Shown: positions 1 through 12,913, numbered from the stretch's first letter. The stretch is 64,000 nucleotides of DNA from Glandiceps talaboti (GCF_964340395.1 NC_135552.1:1433001-1497000); one strand, 5' to 3'. Notes: generated by a model from the letters alone, not told the origin. Translations and numbers: made by a program.

Positions 1-3000
1 AAAATCAAGCCAATTCTTACCTATCACAGACACATTGTAGTGTTTGCACATTACCAATTGCTCTTAAATCATGTTTACAAGTAAAAGAGCTATAGGCATG
101 CATTTAGTTTTGGTGCTTTTATGTAATTTTTGCCCATATTTATAGTAAACAATCACTATTTAATAGTAATAACTAAACAACTTCAGCATAGACATTATTC
201 ATAGACCATCAAATTTAAGCTATTAATGACATATTGCAGAATATACTTTGTAGCAATTACATGTGGTCAATATCTTTTAGATAATGCCATAATGCAGAAT
301 CAGATATTACACAATGCATTACTTTTAGTACACATATAGTTTACTCAATGGCAGCCATACAGTCATGATTGCATTGCCAGGTTTTAACTTTAAATTTTAG
401 ACATAGACCTTTGACCTTTGACCTGGATCTTCAGGTTCAATTACAGAAATGCAGCAATCCCCTTCATTATCACAGACACTTTGCAGTATTTATTTGTTGC
501 CACCAATTTCTTTAAGTGATGACTCCATTCAGTCACATTTGAGGGGGGGCGCTATGTGTACTATGAAGACTTGTTGGTATTTTAACACAGTGTACCGTGG
601 CACATTATTGACAATTGAATAATTACCCTCAAATTGCAATGCCAGTCACTGATAAAACTGAGTGCAGTAAATTTCTTTTGGGTAATATTTGATATTAAGT
701 ATTGTATATGACAGGTGGAAATATTGTGGGGCTGATGATCATGGTGGCCATTAATAAAGTTATAGTACTTTAACATGAAGAGAAGAATGTCCTAAACCTA
801 GATCCATGACCCTACACTGATGGCTTTATAATAACGTTGGTAATTCTATTGGTAACAGAAAATAGAAAACTATCAGTATATGTAACACAAGACAGAACTG
901 AATGTGTCGCGCGTATAAACATTTTTTGAAAACAGTTAGAAGCCTTTAATTATCATGTTTATAGTACTAGACTATCATGTATCATTGTTTATACCAACGT
1001 CTTTTCCTACGTCTTACAAAAACTGGTTGTTTGACACTGCTGTACACTATATACTATACTTATTCAAGTAGTGTTTTAACAATATGTTATGAGAGACTGT
1101 AACAAGAATTGTAATGAAATGTTGTTGTTGAATATAGCCTCAGTCGAGTCAGTGTATCGTAGCAATAAAGTGAGATCGTTGGATCACTACATTTGTTGTA
1201 GATTAAGTGCAAAGAATCATGAACTTCAAAAATTTACCTCAAACAATTATGATTAGCACCAAAACTGTAAGTCAAGCACTACAAAAAAAATATTTTTCCT
1301 ACATTAGGAGTAAAGTCTGCAGTGCAGATCTCAGCCCATAATACTTATGATTGAGATTCAGATTCAGATTGCGATTTTCTGTAGATGAGACATATAGGAC
1401 TAGCTTTATATTGTCCTCCTTTGTGAATCTGATTCTAAAACTGATACTCCCATGCTGAGACCAACTTTATCATTTTCGGAATACAGTGCGCCCCATGCTT
1501 TACAAGTGGAAGTCCATAAACTCATGATTTGTATCACCTTGAAGCTACATGTACAGTGTAAATGGGCCACCGATGCTCAATCTTGATATTTCAGGATGTT
1601 GTCCTTCCATAAAAGCTTTCTGAGAAATTAGACATGAGATATTCTCATCAGCAACTATGAGGAAACTACACATCTCAAATTCTCAATACAATTCAGTGAT
1701 TGGGAAGTCAACGCGCCCCGTGCCATAGTCGCATTTAATTGAAAATTGGCACATTGAAATCGACTTCTTGGCGCCCACAAAGGCGCATTGTGGCTATCAG
1801 TGAAATTTAAACACTTCAGTAATGGAGTGCCGATTCGGTAGAGGCGAAGTACAGAAGTACATTGTAAACCCAACTCACGTCAGCTGTTTGAAATGATGCC
1901 CCCACACTTCGTCTTTTGGAAAGCAAATCTGAATACTTATACTGTTTCATGTCCATGTTTTACTATTTGAATACACGATACACGCGTGACCATTCCCCGG
2001 GTATAGTGAAACAGATCAAACCAATACGATTCAAGATATTCAAATTAGTATGCCCTTTGATGACCTTGCCTGACCGTCACTGCATTCGTCATGCATGAGA
2101 AAAGACGTCAACTCCTTGAATGAATGTTACAATCAGTGATTATGATCACCGATGTTTTAGAATAAATACTTAAAGCATAAATTTATCAACACAATTACTA
2201 ATCTTGTAGGTAACAACTCAAATCGCTACCACAGAAAACTACCGTCGCGATGTCCACTTTTCCGTGTCAGGCTTACAACGGTTGCATGGCTTAATACGGT
2301 ACGGACTTTACGGTTCACGACTTGAACATGCTTCCCTACTGTACAAACAATAACAAGCAGAAATATTACTTTACTTATTTATGTATTTAATTTTCATGTG
2401 ACTACATAAGAACACTTTTACTTTCGTACCCCTATAGACCCTATCAGAAATAGGCTCTCACCACTACATTGTGAGAGACTATTACGAGTTTGACTTGAGG
2501 GTAAAGGTCTCAAAGACCACAACTTTGAGGAATCCTTAAGGAAATTTCATGACAAAAAGAGGCTAATAAAAACCTCTGTTAAATAGAGACTCGTATATCC
2601 CTGTGCTCATCATTGTTTGGATTTTGTTATAATAGTTATTAACTGTTATGTAATGACCTGTGATTGAAAGATGCATCTTTCACATTTGAAACCTCCCTAT
2701 GTGTGAGCTCATATTTTGTCAATAAAAATGTAGAATTGATGGTTACTTCATTTTAACTATTTCACTTTATTGTTGGATCATGAATGCTAACTTGAGCCCA
2801 TTAGAATTTCTGAATGGCCCATTGAAATTGAAAATGGCCCATTCATTTTTGCTGGAATGGGGCCATTGTCACATTGGTGTTTTGAGACTTCCCAATCACT
2901 GACAATTATTGTGTAATAATCAGGACAAATTGTGGTCATAATGTGTCACCCAAAATAGTTTAAACTATTTTTCAAATATTAGTTTATTTTTTTTCAAAGA

Positions 3001-3577
3001 AGGAAAGGCAATGGTAAAATTAGATATATATTGTATCAAACTACATATACATATAAATTTGCCCTGTCCACGTACCGATAAATATAATAAAACAACTAAA
3101 TGAGAAGCATTGTATGACTCAACTCATCATCAATACAGGTGTGCTTAATATTTAGATTAATGCAAGAAGTCTTTCATTTAGTCATGATCGTTTTCCTGAG
3201 TATCACAGACAACTTTAGTAAAACTAGATTTATATTTCATGTAAATTATTTCAATATGCCCATTTTCATATTTGAAATATTTTATTGTGCATTCAATTAA
3301 GTAGACCAACTCTTCTGCACTAAGTACTAGACAATTTAAACTTTGCTGGCTTGCCAAGTCAGTGGAGACTGCATGCTTTCAACAAAACGCCATTATCTTG
3401 ACTGTTGCTATGGGTATGGTTTATTGCTATACATACATTTGTCCATTTTGACTGTTTATCCACATTTTAGCTAATAGTCACAGGCATCATTATCTCCAAG
3501 CATGGGTATATATTGACAATGTGTTCTAGATGTCTGTATCTTTCCATATAAACATAGGTCATGATTAATATTATAAT
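1..3577. other. Unique AT-rich sequence, no gene recognised
   Basis: No open frame here resembles a known protein and none shows a convincing chain of splice sites. The part from about 1660 to 2340 is visibly richer in CpG and G+C than its surroundings (for example around 1715-1760 and 2225-2330), so it could be a promoter or first-exon region of an unseen minus-strand gene, but nothing in it proves that. Near 2795-2880 the phrase 'atggcccatt' recurs three times in loose spacing. The stretch is otherwise featureless apart from the DR1 site listed separately. Confidence 0.5.
405..424 (-). promoter_or_regulatory. DR1 nuclear-receptor response element (triple half-site)
   Basis: The plus strand reads AGACCT-T-TGACCT-T-TGACCT. 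Read on the minus strand, 412-424 is a perfect AGGTCA-A-AGGTCA direct repeat with one-base spacing, and a third half-site with one mismatch continues the same spacing at 405-410. DR1 sites are the established binding sites of HNF4, RXR and COUP-TF-type receptors. Function here is inferred from sequence only; no adjacent promoter is identified, and it may belong to an unrecognised repeat. Confidence 0.35.
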
Positions 3578-4269
3578 GGCGGGACTCAAAATTAACTTTA
3601 CTGACTACTTGTCCATCAGGCAAGTGAACTACAATTGTCATAAGGGCAAACCTACTTGCCCACAGTATTTCATGATTATCAATATCAATCTCTAATAGTT
3701 ACCAATAGTTCATTACATTTAATTGTGCATCAGTGTTGGTCGTCTTGACCTCTGTCCTTTTGTCAACCAGTGTTTAGTTGCATGGGCTGGCTCAAACAGA
3801 TGAATAGCTAGCAGGGCCATGTAAGGGTATTTGCATTAGTGTATTAAGTGTTTCTTATCAAGACTATAGATCTCCAGTCAGATTTTATTATGTTCATGCA
3901 TGGTCCCCTTTCATAGCATGCAGTTCAAAGGGCTAGATATTTAATAATAATATTTCTGCCACCATTCAAGATGTTATGAAATCTTGCTTTATGATGGAAG
4001 AAGAGGAAAGGCCACAACTCTCTCTGAGCTTTATTTCTGATATTAGCTGGAGCAGTTTTACTGCTGAAGGATTTCAATTCCTTTTTGTCCTGACAACTTA
4101 CAATGTCAAAGTCATTATTCCTTAAGGGAATTGAAAAGTGTTGAATAAACTGTTGTAGTTCATCACTACCATGAACAATCAATTGATCTCTTTCATCTCT
4201 TGGCCACAGTGAAATATCAAACACTGCTGATGCTGAAGATACTACACTTTGCAGGAATGGATTAAATCT
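3578..4269 (-). mobile_element. hAT-like element remnant, 3' part
   Basis: A transposase-like fragment (see 3925-4269) is followed on the minus strand by sequence ending near 3578 with 'caaaattaactttactgac' and a 'cttgtccatcaggcaagt' motif, in a style I associate with the ends of ZNF862/KIAA1586-type hAT elements. The opposite end is not seen. The boundary is an inference, and no target-site duplication was found. Confidence 0.3.
3925..4269 (-). pseudogene. hAT-type transposase C-terminal fragment (ZNF862/KIAA1586-like)
   Basis: Reading from 4269 down, the frame is open for about 115 codons without a usable ATG (it opens after a stop at 4270-4272). Its start, FNPFLQSVVSSASAVFDISL followed by WPRD, then a stretch GSDELQQFIQHFSIPL and a later ELKSF, resembles the region of hAT-derived ZNF862/KIAA1586/DUF4371 proteins in which a VFD..LWP motif precedes a helix ending in HF..PL. 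The rest (KTAPANIRNKAQRELWPFLF) shows weaker similarity. It lacks the N-terminal domains and the dimerisation tail, so it is a broken, non-autonomous remnant. Identification is by recall of the family pattern, not by search, and could be wrong. Confidence 0.4.
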
Positions 4270-5446
4270 TTATTAAATCTTTCTATTTTTAAAAATAAAA
4301 AAAACTTGCATGAAGTACAATGTCATAGTACATATAATTACACCTTGATTGTCTAATAGGTATTTCCCCATATCTCTATACAGTAAGATAAATATGTCCC
4401 TATTTACAAATCAAAAGCACTCCTCTCCTCTGAGTAGCTCTGTGGCAAGGTCAGGAGTAACATCTTTTTCACTCAGTTTCTCGTGCGAGGATTATTTTTC
4501 ATCATCATAAAACTGGTTTCACTTGTTTATAAATTAAAAATCCAAAGTGAATTCCAAATCCTCATCCATATGGCCACTTTAATGTATTCATTTGAGTTCA
4601 TTCATGTGATTCAGAATCAGATATACATTTGTCAACATTATAAATTGGTTTTATTCTTTTCATATGTGATCATGTTCATATTTACAGTGCTGAAGATATG
4701 AAATTCCTAGCAATCTATTTTAAACCTGAGAATTATATTGATGACTGTACTTTGTATGATAGAGTTATTGAAATTAGTGGGGGCATGTACACTAAGTAAT
4801 GTATGATGATGAAGTGGTATGTTTGTATGAATAAATGGAAAGACTGGCCAGTCGACGTGTTTGTGGTATAATTTGGAAGTACATAGTCAATAGCCACTCA
4901 GGAAATATTTATTCGAAGATTCAGTTGAGTATTTCTCTGTGATGTCATTTCTTCATTAAAGTACATGTTGACAAAATGGATCAATCTGATTCTGAATTTG
5001 AGATTTTCAAAAATCTTACTTTCCAAAATTTGTTTACTGAAAAAAACTTTTTGGCAGCTTTATGGCACATGTCCTTTATTAAATTTTACTCATCTTCGCA
5101 GAATTCTAGAAGTCTTGAAGATGCATATAATTTGTTCTCATATTTGGTATGCTGTCTTTCAGCCTGTTAAATGTTGCCTCTTCTTTTTATCCACATTTGA
5201 ACTTAGTGTCTTTTCTTGTAAGTTCTCTCAGTGGTGGTGACGTCAGTGCTGTGTATTTCAGTATGAATTTAATAGGCAGTCTAGCTGTCATACCAAGGAA
5301 ATCTTTGGATCTGTTGGTTTGCTTTCTTTCACTGCTTTCACTTTTTCTGGTGCTGGTTTCAGTCCTTTGTTGGTGAATTTGCATCCATAGAATTCTTACG
5401 CTATTTTGGATGTGTGTGGGTGTGCAAACAACTTAGTCAGAAATAA
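4270..5446. other. No recognisable gene
   Basis: Several short open frames exist (for example plus strand 4976-5170, starting MDQSDSEFEIFKN, and overlapping frames up to 5376), but none resembles a known family and none is flanked by a convincing acceptor-donor pair. The sequence is T-rich, which keeps frames open by chance. Confidence 0.4.
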
Positions 5447-5449
5447 GGG

Positions 5450-5516
5450 TTGTCGGAGGCAGAGTGGTTAAGCCATTTGCCTCGTGCCACTTCAGTCGGA
5501 GTTTGAACCCATTCAT
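5450..5516 (+). repeat. tRNA-derived SINE-like head
   Basis: The stretch starts GTCGGAGGCAGAGTGG and contains a box A-like TGGTTAAGCC at 5465-5474 and a box B-like GTTTGAACCC ending at 5510, the arrangement of RNA polymerase III promoters in Ser/Leu-type tRNAs. The A-to-B spacing is too short for an intact tRNA, and no acceptor stem closes after box B. It is therefore better read as a degenerate tRNA-derived SINE head than as a tRNA gene. No SINE body was delimited. Confidence 0.4.
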
Positions 5517-6212
5517 ATTTTTAAAGTTTTTCGTAACAGAGCCTGGTTTATAATATATTGTTTGGATAATGTGATCTGATATACTATTGTCACATATGTT
5601 GCTCCACATTCACATATCAGACTCAGTGATTTTTCTGTCAATATCTAGATGTATAACTTTGCTGTAAGTTTCCCCCGGCTCTTGGTTGATCTTCAGATAG
5701 ATATTTAGCATAATGCTCATTTTTCTGTGATGTGAAGTAATTGTTCGGTTTAGTTCTTAATTTCTCATATTTATCACCATTTTCTGGGTCTGGTAGGCTA
5801 GGCTGTTTGTTAGCCCAGTTGTCTCTTTACCCCTACATGTAGATTACAATGGCATCTTAGACACTTGGACAGACGACACCACATCATACCTATAGCACTA
5901 CTGAACCTTATCAGTAGAGCTAATAACCCCAGATATAGCACTCTTTTAGTTTGCGTTCTAGAATTTCAAAAATTTGTATAGATGCAAGGGGGAAACCTTT
6001 ACATGTTAAAATAGCACCAGAAAGCAACTGCATTCTTTAGTCCAAAATCTCCAGCAATTGTACCCACCCCAACTTAGCTCCCTCAAACTTTGATTCAACT
6101 CGTACTTGACTAATTTCCAATTTATTAACTACTAGAGAATGTTACCTTTTACTTTTGAAAAAATGTTATGTGAAAATTTAATTTCAAAATAAAAAAATTG
6201 GGTTGGTTTGTT
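5517..6212. other. No recognisable feature
   Basis: Unique AT-rich sequence with no open frame of note and no repeat structure seen. Confidence 0.4.
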
Positions 6213-6255
6213 TGTATGTATGTATGTATGTATGTATGTATGTATGTATGTATGT
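6213..6255. repeat. (TATG)n microsatellite
   Basis: About ten tandem TATG units directly visible. Confidence 0.95.
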
Positions 6256-6782
6256 ACTCAACCTCAATTTGTATAATGTTTCATTGACAGTTATGACTGT
6301 AAAATGATGGGTTATGAAAAAAAAAATGTAAAGGATGGGTTTAATAAAAATACATGAGGCTCTGTTATTATTATCTTCAGTAGGTTTGCAATAATGTTTT
6401 CAGTATTGCAGAGCAAATATCAAGTACTTGTGAATGTATTATAAGAATTTATATCTGGTGCGTTATGTTTTGAATTGTATTGCATTGTATTATGTTGCTT
6501 TATTAATTGTAACTTTCCTGAGGAATCAAATTGTTATTTTTATGCAAATCATATTAATAAGTTTATGCACATGAGCCACTCTGGTTTCAAAACAATTCAT
6601 GGAGAACATGAACACTGTTTTATACTGTTTGAAAGTTGATTCTTATATATGACCCCAGATTTCTATGCAGCATGATAGATATGGTAAAATAAGGTAATTG
6701 TAAATTGTCAACAATACTGATTTAGGAACATAATGACATCATTTTGAGATGATACTAATTAAAGGGTTGATTCTCATAATTA

Positions 6783-7222
6783 CTAGTAGTTTTTAAAGGG
6801 AGATGTCTCTATGTGTGTGTGTGTGTGTGTGTGTGTGATCATTTTCTTAAAAATGGTTAGCTCAATTGTACTGAAATTTGGTACGTATAGTGTTTGGGGT
6901 GATGGCTAGATCTGATTAGTGTTTGAGAGAGATCTGTTCATGTTAAGTAGAGTAATTTGTATATCAATACAATAAATTAATTATTATATTATATCTCAAG
7001 ACTGCATACTTCAATTTCAATCTAATTTAGTATATTTATTAAATATAACAAAGTGCATATGTTCTATAAAGTGTGTTGATATACCTTACAGTGTTACAGT
7101 GTCTAATTTGCATAATTAATTATTTTCAGTAATTAGGCTATATCTTAAGACTGCATACTTCAATTTCAATGTAATGTTCTACATGTATACATAACAAAGT
7201 CCATATGCCCTATAAAGTTTAT
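6783..7222. repeat. Dispersed-type repeat with (TG)n head and internal duplication
   Basis: A (TG)n tract at 6812-6837 is followed by 'actgaaatttggtacg', a phrase that also opens the repeat units at 60.6 kb ('ctgaaatttggt'). A block beginning 'tatctcaagactgcatac' at about 6990 recurs, diverged, at about 7139 ('tatcttaagactgcatac'); both copies continue through 'ttcaatttcaat' to 'aacaaagt.catatg..ctataaag'. The microsatellite-plus-boilerplate layout matches repeats inside the SH3BP5-like introns. Confidence 0.55.
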
Positions 7223-7501
7223 GTTTGTAAGTTTGTAAAATTATATTATTTATTAATTTGTATTGTAATTATTTATTGTTGTTGAAAAAAATAAAGTTTT
7301 TGTTTGTGTTGATCTTGTTGTTATTATTATTATTATCACAAACAAAATTTGTTCAGTAATGTTATAGGCATAGTGAAGTGTGTGTGTATTTTGGGGTGCA
7401 TAAATGTGTCGGTAAGTAGCGATATAACAATGGCTGACCACGTGATTACATTTCAACGCAATTTTGGCAACATTCAATCTTAGATTAATCACATAGATTT
7501 G

Positions 7502-7646
7502 ATGGCAACTCCGTCAGACCACTTGACGACAACTCCGTCAGACCACTTGACGACAACTGCATCAGACCAATCGACGACAACTACATCAGACTATTTGATG
7601 ATGATTACATCAGACCGTTTGACGACAACTACATCAGACCAATACA
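7502..7646 (+). repeat. 24-bp tandem repeat, six copies
   Basis: Units of the form 'actccgtcagaccacttgac' plus four bases repeat six times with increasing divergence. In one plus-strand frame they would encode an eight-residue TTTPSDHL-like repeat within a 71-codon open frame from an ATG at 7502 to a stop at 7715. Three-periodicity alone does not show coding; the unit length is a multiple of three, so an open frame is expected if one unit is open. Confidence 0.7.
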
Positions 7647-7695
7647 CCTTTACGGAAAGGTACCTGGATGTTAATGGAAATGAAGCTAAAAGGGG

Positions 7696-7844
7696 ATGGA
7701 CTATGTTGCGTTGTTAGCAAACGTCTTCAGCAATGGTGGCAGTGAATGTACCAGGCATGTGTGCGCTATTGCTCTGGACAGTGTTGAGCTTACTTCCTTC
7801 GATATCCTGGGTTCTGATCCTCAGCAAGAGATCTTGATTGATCG
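7696..7844 (+). CDS. Candidate first coding exon, unknown protein
   Basis: From an ATG at 7696 a frame runs open to a good donor (cg|gtaagt, GT at 7845). It starts MDYVALLANVFSNGGSE and ends in SDPQQEILIDR, 49 codons plus two bases. The composition is protein-like, unlike the low-complexity shadows nearby, and the donor matches consensus well. I found no matching acceptor and downstream exon, and I do not recognise the peptide. It overlaps the end of the frame that carries the 24-bp repeats but is in a different phase. It may equally be a chance frame or part of a decayed element. Confidence 0.15.
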
Positions 7845-7849
7845 GTAAG

Positions 7850-10383
7850 TTTGATTTTTCATGTTTTATAGTCTATTGAGTTTCTAACTTCATACTTGTC
7901 GGTGGTTACATGGTGACAGTCTAGAGCTCAGCAAAAATATCGACCTGTTCACACGACATTGGGATTGACCATCTGTACAACTTACAAGACCTCACTCGAG
8001 CTAGCTTTGCATCAATCTAGCGTAAAACTGATATTGCATGAAATTACTTTATGTGTTTGGCCAGATGGCCGGAATATGCAATGCTAGTAGTAGTACATTG
8101 TACAATGCTACATTGTAATAAAATGAGTATAAACTAACAAAACATTTCCTACAGATCAAGCAGTTGTGCTATATTAAAGAACAGTATAGGCTAGTGATTG
8201 TGTAATGTTTCTTGATGATTTCTGATTTCTGTACGTGCTACAATTGTTGTACTCTATTACACTGTGCACAAATGGATTCTTCATTGTCATTAGCTGATAT
8301 CGGTAAAACAAGTGTTGTACTCTAATGTATTAAATGTCGCTCTATCAAACTTTAAACAGATGAATTATGTACCTTATATGTGTAATATGATGAACAGATG
8401 GATGTCTATCATGTTTGTTTGTCCTTGATTTGTTCTATGTGACTATTTAAAGATTTTTGATAAATTCTCTGGAAAAATTATCTTCTAAAAACCAATGTTT
8501 TTAAAAAATATTTAATGTCTTGTACATTCATTACTTCTTTCAAGGGTAAATAGTTATAAGGGGGAACTAAAAAGACACAGTGTTTGACCCAGATGTGAAT
8601 AAGTCATACCATTACAAAACTTGAAGTAGTGAAGTCATTCAAGCTCATTGAAAGATATCAACTTCTGTCCAAGCCACCATCAAACCGTCAAATAAAATTG
8701 AGGTAAGAAGCCACATATATAAAACAGACATTGTTTTCTTGTCAAAGTCATGATATTATTTATGAATTATGAACTTCACAAAACTATGACATCTCCCTCA
8801 TTTTGGAAAATATGTTGTGTAGTGTACAATTATTATAGGTCAAATTAAATATACATGTGAATATAATGATGATTTATGTTAAGGGTTTCTGCTGGGCATC
8901 TATGGTGAAAGGAAAAAACACAGTGCGATGGTGGTGTATCCACAGTTTACTTTTCACAAAATCTACAGTATAGAATGAATATGTCTCCTTGACACATTAG
9001 TATCATTGTTAAAGTACTCAGGCTATTGCATTCATGCTTCCTGAGTGTCTTACATATTGCACTTTCACTTGCTACAACAGAGAACACAAGTGTTCATGAC
9101 AAGCAATATATCCATCCTTCTATAATGGCACTCACATTTCATTATTTTGTATTAGTTGCATCAAAATTAGATGGCCCTGTTTTAATAGATAAAATGATAA
9201 ATGAACTTGAGTTAACTGAACAAGTTACTGAGAAGTTTACTTAACCTGAACAATATTGACATGTTTGTTTTTCAATTTGACCCTTCCTAACAAGTAATTT
9301 TTAAAAGGCAATAACTCGACAACTAAATCTCACTCAGTATTCCAACTGTTCTCTAAATAATGTCTGCTTCCACTCAAAGATTACACATTTGGACCTTTGA
9401 TCGACCTTTACCAATGATGCAGTATTGCTATAGAAAACAAAAACTGATGGTTCACAAAGAGCATCTCGTGTCACTTGGTAACTTTCAGTGTATGTTTGAA
9501 ACAAAGGAAACCCTAGCCTACCAAAGACAATGACTGAGCTTGTAATCTGCTATTAACACATGGGAAAAATACCCGTTGCTGATCTGTTTCTTCCTTGTAA
9601 CAATGTATATGCAGAAACCCAGCACTGTACATTATATTATCAGTAAATTTTAATCAACTTATCAACATCTCAGTAGTAAATACATGAACCTGTTACCATT
9701 GAACACATTAAACCAGCACAAAGCTGTAACTTGGATAGTCTTTATTCGATCAGACAACCTACATTATATCATGCATTAGCCATTTAGAACAAAAAATATG
9801 GAATATATACTGTGGTTGTTCTACATCACGACAATGTACATCATGTCGCAACAATGTACATCTATGTTAGTGATTCTGTTCTGTTTGAAATACATGACAT
9901 TATTGTATTAGTCAAATGTTCAAAATTGCCATTACTTTCCATGATTTTTCTTTGGTGGTACTTGCACTGATAATAATTATGTTATTCTCCAATATTTTCT
10001 TCATTCAGCCAGAAAATATTCATGACTTAAGGGTTGTCACTACGAGTCGATAGACAAAGACACCTTGGGTCATTTTTATTTTCCTTGGGACAATATTACT
10101 AGTAAGTTTTGAGTTTAAACATGATATACTGTGCAGGGTGTATCTGATATTACAAGTAAGTCATTAGTTGAAATGAACGAAATTCGTTTATTGGGCCTGT
10201 GTTATACCAATCATGTGATCATATAGTTACTAGTATTTGTACACATCAGGCTCTCCTACACGAACTAAAATAGACACAAACCAAAACTTTTTGTTGTAAC
10301 GTGATGCTATAAGCTATCAATGAATTGATGTAATTACACTCACAGTAGTGTGGCAGTGATGATATGAAGTCTGCCTCAAGTGA
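7850..10383. other. Unique sequence without recognisable gene
   Basis: Short frames (for example plus 9026-9244) show no known motif. A donor-like 'gag|gtaaga' occurs at about 8699-8706, but the preceding sequence has in-frame stops close by. The stretch ends where the 60-bp array starts. Confidence 0.4.
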
Positions 10384-12705
10384 CCACACATTGTATTATG
10401 TATACCATTGCAATCTCTCCTATCAAGTCCTCAACTATTGGTCACCTACATTGTATTATGTATACCATTGCAATCTATCCTACCAAGTCCTCAACTATTG
10501 GTCACCTACATTGTATTATGTATACCTTTGCAATCTCTCCTATCAAGTCCTCAACTATTGGTCACCTACATTGTATTATGAATACCATTGCAATCTATCC
10601 TACCAAGTCCTCAACTACATGTATTGGTCACCTACATTGTATTATGAATACCATTGCAATCTATCCTACCAAGTCCTCAACTATTGGTCACCTACATTGT
10701 ATTATGAATACCATTGCAATCTATCCTACCAAGTCCTCAACTACATGTATTGGTCACCTACATTGTATTATGTATACCATTGCAATCTATCCTACCAAGT
10801 CCTCAACTATTGGTCACCTACATTGTATTATGAATACCATTGCAATCTATCCTACCAAGTCCTCAACTACATGTATTGGTCACCTACATTGTATTATGTA
10901 TACCATTGCAATCTATCCTACCAAGTCCTCAACTATTGGTCACCTACATTGTATTATGAATACCATTGCAATCTATCCTACCAAGTCCTCAACTACATGT
11001 ATTGGTCACCTACATTGTATTATGTATACCATTGCAATCTATCCTACCAAGTCCTCAACTATTGGTCACCTGTATTGTATTGTGTATACCATTGCAATCT
11101 ATCCTACCAAGTCCTCAACTATTGGTCACCTACATTGTATTATGTATACCATTGTAATCTATCCGACCAAGTCCTCAACTATTGGTCCCCTACATTGTAT
11201 TGTGTATACCATTGCAATCTATCCTACCAAGTCCTCAACTATTGGTCACCTACATTGTACTATGTATACCATTGCAATCTATCCTACCAAGTCCTCATCT
11301 ATTGGTCACCTACATTGTATTATGTATACCATTGCAATCTATCCTACCAAGTCCTCATCTATTGGTCACCTACATTGTATTATGTATACCATTGCAATCT
11401 ATCCTATCAAGTCACCAACTATTGGTCACCTACATTGTATTATGTATACCATTGCAATCTATCCTACCAAGTCACCTACATTGTATTATGTATACCATTA
11501 CCATCTCTCATACTGACTCCTCAACTATTGGTCACCTACATTGTATTATGTATACCATTGCAATCTATCCTACCAAGTCCTTAACTATTGGTCACCTACA
11601 CTGTATCATGAATGAATACCTTTGCCATCTCTCACACTGACTCCTCAACTATTGGTCACCTACATTGTATTATGTATACCATAGCAATCTATCCTACCAA
11701 GTCCTTAACTATTGGTCACCTACATTGTAATATGTATACCTTTGCAATCTATCCAACCAAGTCCTCAACTATTGGTCACCTGCATTGTATCATGTATACC
11801 ATTGCCATCTCTCATACTGACTCCTCAACTATTGGTCACCTACATTGTATTATACCAAGTCCTCAACTTTTGGTCAACTACATTGTATAATATATAACCT
11901 TAAAATCTATCATACCAAGTCCTCAACTATTGGTCACTTACATTACATTATGAATACCATTGCCATCTCTCATACTGAATCCTGGTCACCTACATATATA
12001 TGCAATATATCATACAAAGTCCTCAACGTTTGGTCACCTACATATTATTATGTATACCATAGCAATCTATCCTACCAAGTCCTCAACTATTGGTCACCTA
12101 CATAGTATTATGTATACCTTTGCAATTTATCCTACCAAGTCCTCAACCATTGGTCACCTACATAGTATTATCTATACCATTGCAATATATCCAAACAAGT
12201 CCTCAACTATTGGTCCCCTACATTGTATTATGTATACCATTGCCATCTATCCTACCAAGTCCTTAACTATTGGTCACCTACATATTATTATGTATACCAT
12301 AGCAATCTGTCCTACCAAGTCCTCAACTATTGGTCACCTACATATTATTATGTATACCATAGCAATCTGTCCTACCAAGTCCTCAACTATTGGTCACCTA
12401 CATATTATTATGAATACCATTGCAATCTATCCTACCAAGTCCTCAACTATTGGTCACCTACATATTATTATGTATACCATAGCAATCTGTCCTACCAAGT
12501 CCTCAACTATTGGTCACCTACATATTATTATGAATACCATTGCAATCTATCCTACCAAGTCCTTAACTATTGGTCACCTACATATTATTATGTATACCAT
12601 AGCAATCTGTCCTACCAAGTCCTCAACTATTGGTCACCTACATATTATTATGAATACCATTGCAATCTATCACACTGACTGCTCAACTATTGGTCAACAA
12701 CATTG
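10384..12705. repeat. 60-bp minisatellite array, ~38 copies
   Basis: The unit begins 'tattggtcacctacattgta' and continues through 'ttatgtataccattgcaatc' and 'tatcctaccaagtcctcaac'. It is a multiple of three and stop-free in two plus-strand frames, which yields long artefactual frames. Between about 10560 and 11060 a nine-base insertion (giving ctacatgtattgg) makes 69-bp units that alternate with 60-bp units, a 129-bp dimeric higher-order repeat. From about 12290 to 12680 units with 'gtataccatagcaatctgt' alternate with 'gaataccattgcaatctat', a second 120-bp dimer. Copies in the middle (11480-12050) are more diverged, with truncated units. Confidence 0.95.
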
Positions 12706-12720
12706 TTGATGCTTGTCAGT

Positions 12721-12811
12721 ATTCATTTATTTATTTATTCATTTATTTATTTATAGTTTGGTTATTTTTTGTTTGTTTGTTTGTGTGTGTGTTTGTTTGT
12801 TTGTTTGTTTT
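12721..12811. repeat. (TTTA)n/(TTTG)n imperfect microsatellite
   Basis: TTTA and ATTC-type tetramers change into TTTG tetramers with a short (TG)n inside. It lies directly after the 60-bp array. Confidence 0.85.
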
Positions 12812-12913
12812 CGTAAACATAACTAACTTAATCTAAGTGTCCTGTGGTTTGAATATGTGTTCAGGATGCTGAACACATTTAGGAGTGTACACAAGATGGA
12901 TCTTTGGAGATTT

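Noticed and set aside
5450-5516. Functional tRNA-Ser/Leu gene
   Set aside because: Box A and B are present but too close, and no acceptor stem closes.
10364-12709. Open frames of 406, 378 and 249 codons with 20-residue repeats
   Set aside because: They follow the 60-bp minisatellite, whose length is a multiple of three and whose unit is stop-free; two overlapping frames are open at once, and no promoter or splice context supports coding.
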